DNA of 64,000 nt from assembly GCA_027625915.1 (NCBI GenBank), contig JANTQA010000020.1:620001-684000 (forward strand), read 5' to 3'. Every line of letters begins with the position of its first letter. Positions within the stretch are counted from its first letter, which is position 1. The DNA comes from Anaeramoeba flamelloides. Taxonomy: Eukaryota > Metamonada > Anaeramoebidae. Positions 23,145 through 33,086 of the stretch are shown here, piece by piece. A program made the translations under genes and the position numbers. The notes beneath the pieces were generated by a model. The model saw nothing but the letters and a program-made list of their open reading frames with translations, was not told the DNA's origin and did not search any database.

Positions 23145-24586
23145 TGAAAAAATAGATTGAGAAATAATAAAAAAAAAATTCATTTATAAAATAATCTTAT
23201 CTGTCAAATTTGAAATAATTACTTATTGTTTACTCAGATTTCTTTTTAATTCTGAATTGGAAAACTTTTCTTTGAAAAAATTTTGAGAAATTAAATTACT
23301 TGTTATTTCTAAAGAATTTTACTAATGTAAACCATTTCCCTGTCGAAGGTTCACAGTTGTGGTGATGAATTGCACATGTTTAAAGGGTTTGAATTGTTTT
23401 TAGAAGAAAAATTTTATTTCAGAATTATCTAAAACAAAATAATTTTTTCACATTTTTGGACATTTTTACTTTTACGTTTTCACACCTAATTTATTTTACA
23501 TTTTTTTTTTTTTCATTGGAAAATTGATAGTCACTTGGTAATAAATGTTTTATTCTAATGTTATTTAAAGGAAAAATGATTGTTGAGAAATCATATATAT
23601 TTCTAGTGGAATTTTATTTTTTTTTATAAAAATATTTGAATTTTTCTTCTTTTTCATTTAATTTTTATCAATAAAATTAAAAAACAAAATAATACAATAA
23701 GTTCCATTTTTAACATATAAATTTTCAAAAAAATTTAAGACACAAGGAAAATCTCAAATTAAAGTACAAAATTCAAATTCTCATTAAATAATTGGTCTAA
23801 AAAAATCCAAAACATGTGCTTTAATTTGAGATTTTTTGACTTAAATTTCGTTATAATTTTGTGTCTTAAAAGTGGAACTGGCTGTAATTCATAATTCTTT
23901 TTGTAAAATTTCCACAATATTTCCTTATTCTTTTAGTTGGAAATTAATTTAATGTTTTTTTTTTAACATCTATTATCCAATCTTTTTACTTTCTTCTTTG
24001 AATTACTATTCTTTGTTTTTGGTTTCTTGTTATAAAACTATTTCAAAAAATGGCACTGAAAACAATTTTGTAAAAGGTTATTTGGATAAATAATAATATG
24101 GAAGTATTATGAAAGAAATTCAAAGGTAATTGTGTTTTTTCCTTCATCCAAATTAAGAATATAAAGAAGAAAGAAATATTCGAAAATATCATTTGTTCGA
24201 TTTTTTTATTCTTAATTGATTTCAACATTTTTTTTATAAGGGTGATGTTTCTGTTTGTTATTCAAAGACAATATTTGTTTGGGATTAATCGTAAGATATT
24301 ATGTCACTTATTTGGTTTATAATATGATTAATTCCAAGTATTTATAATAAAAAAATCTCGTGTCTCAAATTAGAATTCAATAAAACCAAAAATTTAAACA
24401 AAAAAAATTGAAAAATTCAAATTCAACTCTTATTAAGTTTCATTTATATATTTTTTAATAAAATAGAGAAATATGAATGAAAGTTTGATTTTAAAGTTTC
24501 AATACCCTATGGTACTCAAAGAATACGTTTTGAGTCATGTTTCTTACAATTGAAATGTTTAGACATTGAAATTTACACCTTCTCCC
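22975..24586 (+). mobile_element. TTAA-flanked DNA transposon, old copy with an insertion
   Basis: Diverged relative of 18317-19513. The left end reads GGGAGTAATACATTTTATC after TTAA (22971-22974), with GGAGTGCCA further in. Internal landmarks match (TTGATTTCAACA near 24217; AAGTTTCAATACCCTATGG near 24497). The right end abuts TTAA at 24587-24590. It is longer than its relatives because a family M MITE (23695-23884) and other sequence sit inside. A poly-A tract of about 34 lies at about 23117. It holds no coding frame. Confidence 0.65.
23695..23884. mobile_element. palindromic MITE family M inside the TTAA element
   Basis: Flanked by TA on both sides. The left arm starts CAATAAGTTCCATTTTTAAC and the right arm ends CTTAAAAGTGGAACTGGCTG. 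The inner arms AAATCTCAAATTAAAGTAC and TGCTTTAATTTGAGATTTT pair. It inserted after the host element did. Confidence 0.7.
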
Positions 24587-24590
24587 TTAA

Positions 24591-25794
24591 GGAAGTAAGT
24601 ACATTTTACCTTTTAAAAAATTTTAATCGTGTTAACATTACTGAAAAAATATTTGTTGAGTGCCACCAAATATTGAAACTTCGGAACTAAAACACCATCC
24701 ACTGGTCGATTCGTGAAAAGAATCAAAGTAATTCAGAGTTGAATCTTAAAATTTTCAATTTTTTGTACATTTTTTTTGATTCAATTTTTGGTTTTATTAA
24801 ATTTGTTTTTGGATCTATAAATGTGTTTATACGAACTATTGAAATTAATCCAACAGTAAATTAAAATATATATATACGAAAAGGTGTGCATTTGAAACAA
24901 ATATTTTCTTTTAGAAGACCAAACAAGAAAGATCACCATTCCAAATAAATTTGTTGAAATCAAGAATGAAAAAAAAACAATCGATAAAAGCATATTTTCG
25001 AAGATTTTTTTTATTTATGTTCTTAATTTATATGAATTAAAACAATTTTTAACCTTGAATTTCTCACCCCATTACTATTTATTATTTATAAAAAACCTTT
25101 TGTTGACAAATTTGCTTGCAAAATTCTTTTTTAAAATATTTTTATCAAACAAAAACCAAAACAAAGAAAAATAATATTTCAAAAATTAAAATAGAGGGGT
25201 TGAATTCTTGGAATCAAAAAACAGTTACAAAATATTCAAATCAAAATAATTGAAAAAATCAAGAAAAAATTTCCATCAGATTCAGAATTTTTTTGAGTTC
25301 TCAATTTAATGAAAATTAAATAATTTTAAAATCAAAGATAATTGTCCAATAAACCCTTATTTTCAAGAAGAATTCAAAAAATCTCTGATTTTTCTGAACT
25401 AAAACTAGAATTAGATGACATAAATGAAAATAGGATTTGTAAATTCATTTTGGAAATTCTTTCGAAATAAACAGTAATTTTATTTATCAAAAATTTTCCA
25501 AAAAAAAATTATTTTCCTAAAGAATTAAATATAAAACCAATTAAAGAATAAGTAATTGTGTCAAATGTTATAGATAAGATCAAGTAATAAATGATTTTTA
25601 TTTATTTTTTTTTGATCAATTTTTTCATTTTTTTGATTTGCCTTTTTTTGTTGGTAGGAAAATATCTTAAACTATGGATATATTCCACTCTAGTATTTAT
25701 GAAAATGTCAATGTATTTGGTTAAAGAAATGATTTGAAGAATTCAGTTTCATATAAATGGTGGCACTTAAAAAATGAAAAATGTACTTACCCCC
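24591..25794 (-). mobile_element. TTAA-flanked DNA transposon, copy 2, inverted
   Basis: Bounded by TTAA at 24587-24590 and 25795-25798. It reads as the inverted complement of 18317-19513 along nearly its whole length (1204 bp). The left terminus is GGAAGTAAGTACATTTTACC, and the complement of the right is GGGGGTAAGTACATTTTTC. It shares its left TTAA with the right end of the older copy at 22975-24586. A minus frame at 24781-24993 contains the NLFGMVIFLVWSSKRK string also seen in copy 1 at 19150, so this short frame is conserved between the copies. Confidence 0.8.
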
Positions 25795-25798
25795 TTAA

Positions 25799-26147
25799 GA
25801 ATAAAATATTTAACAGATCTCACAATTTCTTTCTTGGGATGATGATTTTTCATACTTTACTCAGACTTCGTTTAGATTAGAAATTACTCAAAAGAGAAAT
25901 TCAACTATAATTACTCTCGAAAGAAATCAATATCTCATTTTTCAAAATCATTTTTTTATTTTCAATTTTCTCTTTAGTTTTTTTTTTTTTTTTGGGTTTC
26001 AGTACAAACAACAAAAACAATTGTTTTCTTTCTAAAAGCACATTTCTAAAGAAAAAAATCCCAAAAAATGAGTGAAAGTAATTCATCTAAATCCTTCAAA
26101 ACTCATATTAATTTTTATTCTTTTTCTCTTCTCGATTCACAAAGAAA

Positions 26148-26178
<31 letters not shown>

Positions 26179-26252
26179 TAAACAAAAAACACAAATTCCT
26201 TTTTATTCTAAATGTTATATTCCTGAACCTGTCTAAATTTCTATTTCAATAA
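25799..26252. other. intergenic 5' flank of the BTB gene, possible 5' exon
   Basis: Contains an ATG at 26068 followed by about 38 open codons ending in a Lys/Arg run (AGA AAA repeats at about 26142-26170). It could be a 5' exon or leader of the BTB gene, but I found no donor and acceptor pair with matching phase. Confidence 0.3.
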
Positions 26253-26420
26253 ATTTTTTTTCTCGACTCTTTCCCTTGGCTGTATTTTCTGAATCCTTCA
26301 TCAAAAAACAAATCAAAATCAAAAGAAACAAACAGAGAAAACCAAAACGAAAAAACAAAAAAAAATAAAAACAAAAACAACCTTTCTGCTTTGTTGCACA
26401 AATGGGTGAACAACCGAGAC

Positions 26421-27869
26421 ATGTCTGATGTCAAATTCATTGTAGGCAAGGAGAAAGTTGCGATGTATGGTCACCAATTGATCTTGTCGATGAACTCGCC
26501 GGTATGGAGAGGGCTGTTTTATACCCAGGAATGGAAAGAGACAAACAACCGCCTGCTGTGTGAGGTAGTTGTTGATGATGTTGATCCAAGGTTCTTTGAA
26601 CTTTTTTTACAATTTCTCTATTCGCGGAAGGCGCAATTGGACGAGGAAACGTTTTATGGGGTCTACGGTGTTGCCGACAAATTCTGTGTTTTTGAATTGC
26701 AGGAATATTGCTCGAGATATTTCACAGGGATGCTAACCTTAACCAATTGTATTCAGCATTACGAAAGGGCGTGTGGCGAAGGCGTGAAACGGTGGCAACG
26801 AGACTCTTTACAATTCTTGGAATGCAATTCAAGGCTCTTGTTTAAGGACACCCATTGCTTTGTTGGGCTCAAGGAAGAAACTGTCCACCAAATGCTCCGG
26901 ATGGACTCCATCTCGACACCGGAGATCCAATTGTTCCGTGCCCTGATCGAATGGGCACGCTCACACCTGCGCGAGTTAGGGAGCGATTCTAAAGTGACGG
27001 TCAAGGATTTGGTTAAAAGGCACTTACACCTAATACGCCTGGAGCTGATGTCGTTCGAAGATCTGGACGAGGTTTCCAAAACGGGGTACTTTGAGGTACA
27101 AGAGTTGGTCAAGCATTCCTTTAACCTTGCCAAAAGATTCCAAGTTAAAATACGTATATTGTCCCGCGGAGGCGCAAAGCTTCGAGACTTAAATATCCTT
27201 GTTCTTGCTTGGGCAAGACGCGGGGAGCTAAGAGTGGAGCATTTTGTAGACACCTTGAAATATGGCGGCATACAATACGTAACAACCAAGGATCCTCGTA
27301 ATGTGACACCAACCATCGAGGAAATGATGGAATATGACGCTGTAGTGTTGCGATCAGCGAATGTTGATACACTGGGATCTTCTGAAATACTTGGCAACAA
27401 TTTGGCAGAATTTGTGGAGTCGGGTAGGGGCCTTGTAATTGTGGCAATCAATACTTTGATCGACTCGGATGATAAGCAAATCAAGGGCAGGATATATACA
27501 GACAATTTCGTTCCTTTGGTGTATGGCACCAGGATCCAAAAAAATGAGAGGGAATTAGGCGAAAAACACTTGCCAGAACATCCAATCTTAAGAGGTGTAG
27601 AAACCTTCAAAACCAAGGATTATGCACATATTATCGACACAAACAATATTAATGGTGGAACGCTGATTGCCTCTTGGAACAATGGCTTACCTCTCGTCAC
27701 AGAAAAGATTAAAGAGCCAGGTTACGGCCCAGTGGTGGTAATAAATACCCATCCTACATCAACTAGAACAACTAATGATTGTGGCAAGGCTTGGTTAGAT
27801 GACACCAATGGAAACGAATTGTTTTCAAATGCAATTGGTTACGCCGGAATGAAAAGGCATTTAAAATAA
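26421..27869 (+). CDS. BTB-BACK protein with C-terminal glutamine-amidotransferase-like domain
   Basis: One exon. The frame is open from 26253 to TAA at 27869. ATG 26421 is the first in frame, but the BTB fold seems to begin upstream at LHKWVNNRDMSDVKFIVG, so the true start may be a 5' exon. Residues from ATG: BTB about 1-95 (MSDVKFIVG, GHQLILSMNSPVWRGLFY, EYC); BACK about 100-225 (NCIQHYERA, ELFRALIEWARSHL-type helices); C-terminal domain about 235-480 (LNILVLAWARR, YDAVVLRSANVDTLG, NNLAEFVESGRGLVIVAI, HPILRGVETF, GTLIASWNNGLPLV, PVVVINTHPTS, NELFSNAIGYAG). The C-terminal part follows the order of class I glutamine-amidotransferase-like domains in bacterial secreted proteins. No catalytic Cys is evident at the usual nucleophile elbow, so it is probably a binding module. 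BTB-BACK suggests a Cullin-3 adaptor (inference). G+C is far above its surroundings. Confidence 0.85.
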   Translation: MSDVKFIVGKEKVAMYGHQLILSMNSPVWRGLFYTQEWKETNNRLLCEVVVDDVDPRFFELFLQFLYSRKAQLDEETFYGVYGVADKFCVFELQEYCSRYFTGMLTLTNCIQHYERACGEGVKRWQRDSLQFLECNSRLLFKDTHCFVGLKEETVHQMLRMDSISTPEIQLFRALIEWARSHLRELGSDSKVTVKDLVKRHLHLIRLELMSFEDLDEVSKTGYFEVQELVKHSFNLAKRFQVKIRILSRGGAKLRDLNILVLAWARRGELRVEHFVDTLKYGGIQYVTTKDPRNVTPTIEEMMEYDAVVLRSANVDTLGSSEILGNNLAEFVESGRGLVIVAINTLIDSDDKQIKGRIYTDNFVPLVYGTRIQKNERELGEKHLPEHPILRGVETFKTKDYAHIIDTNNINGGTLIASWNNGLPLVTEKIKEPGYGPVVVINTHPTSTRTTNDCGKAWLDDTNGNELFSNAIGYAGMKRHLK

Positions 27870-28042
27870 ATTATTTTGAAAACTAATATAAGTTTTATTT
27901 TTAATTCATATTTATTATTTTATACTTTATATTTTATTTTTAATATTTTATTTATTGTTTTGTTTATCCATGCTTTTAGAAACCCAAATGTTATTTAAAT
28001 AGATAATTTTATGTATCTTTGTACAAATGTATGAATATATAT

Positions 28043-28755
28043 AAACTCTTTTTCAAATAAAAGTGAACAAAAAATTTCAAGAATTATTCATAATTGAATC
28101 AAATTAATTGTAGTATCATTCTAAAATATAAGAAACTCTTTAAAACCTAAAAAACACACTCAACAGAATATTTAAAACTCATTAAAACAAAACAATAAAA
28201 ATTAAAATTCAATATTTTAAAAATTGATTTGCCCTTTTATTTGAAATTAGAAATCTCGTTTTGTGAATTGTTAAGAAAAAAAAATTATAAAATCTAAAAA
28301 AACCTCTGAAGAACAAGGCGAATTGAGAAAAAGTTCTCGGCCTTTTTATTAATAACTCTTTAAATGTCAAACTTTTGTTCTTTAAAGTCTCATTTCAAAG
28401 ATAAAGCCACAATTCATCTGGGTATTTTGTTGGAATTGTTTTTTTCTTTATTTTCTTTTTTCTTTGTTCATAAAATCAATACAATAATGATCTTTCTTAA
28501 TTTATATACCTAGCTCATTCGAAATCAAACTTATTCTATTTCCATTTTTATAGACTGGTAGGTTATTCCCCAATTGGTTTCTTCTTATCTTGCTTTTTCA
28601 TTTTCCAACTGTTCAATATCCAAAAATAAAAAATTAAAAAATGAAAAACTGAATAATTAAAATGAAAATCGCCAATAAGTAATTATCTTATTAACAATCA
28701 AATTCGATAGTATTAGTGATTTGAGAGGTGTTCCCTTTTGTTTGAAAAAGAGTTT
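28043..28755. mobile_element. TIR transposon family D, copy 1 (~713 bp)
   Basis: Ends are inverted: the left is AAACTCTTTTTCAAATAAAAG and the complement of the right is AAACTCTTTTTCAAACAAAAG. The copy at 48779-49475 matches it nearly throughout (TTTCAAGAATTATTCATAAT; TGATTTGAGAGGTGTTCCC against TGATTTGAGATGTGTGCCC). There is no reading frame, so it is non-autonomous. TA precedes and follows in both copies. It lies 173 bp past the BTB stop codon. Confidence 0.8.
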
Positions 28756-30039
28756 ATATCAATTTCTCTATATATTTGTATTCATGTTATTTTTAAAAAA
28801 GTCGATTACATTTTTTTACCTCAAGGGGTGAAAATCTGTAACTGAAAAGGTCTAAAATTAAATTTTGTTGATTTTATAGCAAAAAATACTAGTCCTTTGG
28901 TACAAATATCTCTAAAAAAGCTTTAAATAATCCAAAAAGTTGATCTTGGTACCTTATAAAAATATTCCTTGTTATTAGTAAAAAAATTCCATATACGATT
29001 TCTGAAAAAAATATTGATTTATGAGACAAATTTAAAGGTTTGAGTCCTCAATATTCAGGTTTCAATGTTAAAAAATATCTTTCTGAAATTTATCACATGA
29101 GTAGATCAGTTGTAAAAATTTCTTTTGGTCAAAAAAAATAATTAATTAACTCAGAGATATTATGACAAATTATTTTTACTTATTGGAAATATATTGAAAA
29201 TACAATTATCTTTCTAAAATGGAAATAAAAGAAATCAATTCGTATGTCTACAGATTAATATTTACAGTTTAATCTTAAAATAAATATTAGTTGCTAAAAC
29301 AGTCAATTTTTTGAAAAAAAAATACTTAATTAACCCAGATATCATTTTGAAAAATAATTTTTACCTATTGGAAATATATTGATGACACAACTTGCTTTAT
29401 AAATAGGGAAACATAATATTTTTTTCTTTTGGTTGTTATCTTGATGGTTCTTGATCTAATATTTGAAATTAAAAAAAATGAAAAAATATGAATGTGGTGG
29501 TTCAGAATATTATTTATTAAATACTTTGGTATTATTATTTTGGTTTCAATTTTTAGAGTTGTAAAAGTTCGTAAAAAGGACAAAATATCTATTTTAAATT
29601 GTGATCATTGGTAAAATTGTATATTTTTTTATAGTTTTTGTTTTTTACTTGGAATTTTTTAATTTCTCTAATTTGTTGTTTGTTTTTTTTCGATTTTTTA
29701 TTTTGGCTTTGTTTTTGAACATCAAAAAAATTGTGTCTGTCATTATTTTGAAGAATAATGAAATCTATGGTTTTTGGTTTATAATTATTTAAAGGTTTTT
29801 TAAGTAAAATGACATATTGGATTTAATTTTACACTTCTTAAATAATTTTTAATGGGGTTTTTTATAATAATTTTAAATTAGATTATTTAAATTTATTTGT
29901 CATTATCATCATATTTTATTTATTTGGGGATTGATAAAAAAAAATAATTTTTAGAATAAAAACAAAAAAAAAATAAAGGAAATGAAAAATATTCAAACTT
30001 TTATTCAAATGTTAAGTTCAAAAAAAAAACCTAAAAAAC
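28756..30039. other. intergenic, short direct repeats
   Basis: AT-rich with no gene seen. A block of about 75 bp is repeated directly at about 29139-29215 and 29322-29392 (TTAATTAACTCAGAGATAT.., TTATTGGAAATATATTGA..). Confidence 0.4.
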
Positions 30040-30920
30040 TAAAATTCAAAATTATATACACAGTTAAAACAGTTAAAAAACTCATAATAATACATTTTGT
30101 TTTAAATTAGAAATAATTTAAATTTTTGAAAAGTATAAAAATAATATTTTACACAAGTGTAAATAAGGAATGTTGTAAAAAATAGAGTTTTTTCAATTTT
30201 AGAGATAAATAAAGAGTTCCATGCATTTATCTAAATTTTGGTAATAGTAAACAAAATACAAGTTTTTATTTATCATCTTAAAGGTGTTTTCAATATAAAA
30301 TCGTTTGGCAAATACCAATACTTTGTTTGATAAATGAATTTTTTTTTAAAATTGAAAGATTGTAGTTTGTCAAACGATTTTTTGATTAAAATTGTTCTTA
30401 GTCTTACAAGATGATTAGATATTATATTTACCATTGCCAAAATTTGGATAAATGAATGGAGCTCTATATTTAATTCTAAAATTGTAAAAACTCTATTTTT
30501 TACAACATTCATATTTACTCTTGTGTATTCCTAAAGTTTTTTGTTTCACATCTTCTTTTTTTGAATTACAAAATCTGTTTCGTTTGATTTTAATAATTTT
30601 TTCTAGTTTATATTATATTAAAATTGATTTATTTAAAAAAAGGTAACTCGGATAGATTTGGTTTATGATATTTAACCATTTGGTCAATCGATTTTCCTTA
30701 AAGATTTAACAAATTTATGAAAATATTTTTTTGTTCCACTCTCTCCAAGATTTTTAGCACACTCTTGAATTATAAGAATTGAAATTTCTCTGTTTTTTGT
30801 TTTATTTGTATTGTAATTTATAAACAATTGTTGTAATTTAAATTAGTGAATGGTTCTAAATTGGTATTTTTTTGGGAATTGATTTAAGAAGATTTTTTAG
30901 GGAATTTATTGGGAAAAAAA
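30040..30920 (-). repeat. dispersed repeat family A, inverted copy split by a foldback MITE
   Basis: Left part (about 30040-30149) and right part (about 30528-30920) together match 32300-32860 in the same orientation (CACAGTTAAAACAGTTAAAAAACTC against CACAGCTAAAACGTTCC; ATTTAACCATTTGGTCAATCG against ATCTAACCATTTGATCGATC; ATTAGTGAATGGTTCTAAATT). The interruption is the 374 bp element at 30152-30525. An 11-G run at about 30944 lies just past the right end. Confidence 0.65.
30152..30525. mobile_element. foldback MITE, 374 bp, TA target duplication
   Basis: Flanked by TA at 30150-30151 and 30526-30527. The left arm reads CACAAGTGTAAATAAGGAAT then GTTGTAAAAAATAGAGTTTT. The complement of the right arm reads CACAAGAGTAAATATGAAT then the same GTTGTAAAAAATAGAGTTTT. 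Arms continue pairing inward (CAATTTTAGA; TTTGGCAAATACC region). It is non-coding. It sits inside a family A repeat, which gives the order of insertion. Confidence 0.8.
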
Positions 30921-32299
30921 ATCCTTTTGGTATATAATATGAAGGGGGGGGGGGCCAAAAAAATTTCAAAATACCACGAACTTTAATTTAACAATAATTT
31001 TAGTCACTAATAATTTGAAAATTAGATTATTTAAATCTTTTTATTAAATTTATTAACATATTGGTTGGAAATATATATATATATATATATATAATTGCAA
31101 CTAAAAAAATATCCCCGTTCTTAGATTAACACAGGTATAACTGAAATATAGAAAATAAACAGAAAAAAACTAGTTTTTTTTATAAAATATAATAAAAATT
31201 TGAAATTTTGTTAATTTCAATTAATAAAAAGATATTTAAATAAAAATAATTAATTAAAAAATTTAGATCTACCTTATCTTGAAAAACTAATAAAATTTTA
31301 ATCAAAGTAAAAACAAGAATGTTAATTGGAACTCAGAGAATTTGGAGCTTCTAAAAAATAAATTAATAATTATAATTATATAGAGTTGTTGAGTTCTAAC
31401 TGTTTGAAATGTTATTTGGTATATGGAATAGAAAAAAATATGGTAAAATCTTTGATTGTATTCTTTTATTTTGAATTCTGGAACAGTGCCATTGGGTTTT
31501 TTTTAATTTGAGAAATAAAAAGAAAATTTTAAAAATTTTCGGTTTATTTCTCAAAGTAAAAAAAACTAGACACTTGACGACGCTTTGCGGCGCGTAACAG
31601 TACTTAAAACACCCCACAAGAATATTATAAAATAATTGAATACCAAAAAAAAAAAAAAAAAAACTATATTTATTTAGCAAAGACTATAAGTTATCTATCA
31701 AGCTCAACACTTCTAAATTTCAGAACATATATTAACTATTTAAATAGATACTCTTATGTAATAAAAAAAATCTTATAAATTTTGGTTTTTCTATTTAAAA
31801 TAAGAACAGAAAGAAATAATAGAAAAGACTGCCACTTTTTATGAGTATATCCTTTGTCTGAAAATAATAGATTAATTATTCCAAATTAATTAAAAGAATT
31901 AAACTATAATGAAATAATATAAAAATTTTGATGGTTCAAGATTATTTACATTATTTAAGAATCGTGAAATCTATGAATCTATACTTAAATTTCTTTGAGG
32001 GGGGTTAAGTAAAGGGACACTCTTGGGTAATATACACTTCTTCCTCAATAAAAAAATTAAATAAAAAAAAATAAGATTTTTTTTAAAAGTTTGATATTTG
32101 ATGTGTTCAAAGCATTAATATTGAATTTCAAAATTCCTTTTTCTAAATAAACAAACAATAATCTCATTTTTTACCTAACAAATTAATTTGATGAATCTTC
32201 CAATTTGATCACAAAAAAAATTGTAAAGTGAAATTGTAAATAATAATTTATATCAGTAATGTTTTCCAACGCTCTCTCTTTCACTATTAAACTTTAAAT
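30921..32299. other. intergenic with TA tract and one hairpin module
   Basis: (TA)n lies at about 31072-31092. At about 31436-31610 there is a family H hairpin module (a T8-AATTTGAGAAATAAAAAG arm mirrored by TTTATTTCTCAAAGTAAAA) ending with a short GC-rich ACGACGCTTTGCGGCGCG. No gene is seen. Confidence 0.45.
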
Positions 32300-32860
32300 T
32301 AATACTAAACTAAAATTCAAAATTTTCCACACAGCTAAAACGTTCCAAACAATCACAATAATACAATTTCATTCAAATTGGAGATAATTTTGATTTTTGT
32401 AAAATATGAAAATCATTTTTTCATCTTTTAGTTTTTGTTTTGATTTCATTGTTTGAATTACGTAATTTGTTTCGTTGGATCAAAAATTTTTTTTGAACAA
32501 TTGATATTATGGTTAAAGTCAAGTTGTTCAAAATAGAAGAACTCAAATAAAATTAGTTGGTAGTATCTAACCATTTGATCGATCAATAATCCTAATAGAA
32601 TTTCAACATATTTACTAATGTATTTTTTTGTTTTGCTCTCTCCAAAATTTTTGACACACCCTTGATTTATTTGTATTGATAATTATTTATTTATTGTTTT
32701 TTGAGTATTGTAATTTATGAAGAAGTGTTAACATTTCAATTAGTGAATGGTTCTAATTTGGTAAATCTTCTTGAATTGATTAAATAAGTTTTTTTCTTTA
32801 CAAATTGAATTTTGGTGTGTTAAAAATTTTGAATTGGGGTTTATTTGATTTGTTGAATCG
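32300..32860 (-). repeat. dispersed repeat family A, inverted copy
   Basis: Continuous copy in reverse orientation relative to 3406-3940. Landmarks are TTACGTAATTTGTTTCGTT, ACCATTTGATCGATCAATAA and TTTTTGACACACCC, ending GAATTGGGGTTTATTT. Confidence 0.65.
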
Positions 32861-33086
32861 GTTTCAAACGCAAGAATAATTTTTAAAAAATGATCTAATT
32901 AAAAAAAGAAAAAAGTTTATTTAAAAATTATTATATAATCTAAAAATTTTTTTATTTCAAAAAAAAAAAAAAAAACAAAAAGTATAGAAAAGAAAAGATA
33001 AAAGAGTAAAGTATTTTTAATATTTAATATTGACTAGTGAATAAATGTATATTAATAATATTAAATAAAATTTTTCAAAAATAATT

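Noticed and set aside
26759-27616. Long minus-strand frame (285 codons) opposite the BTB gene
   Set aside because: Shadow of the GC-rich plus-strand gene; no domain, and the plus frame has clear BTB-BACK motifs.
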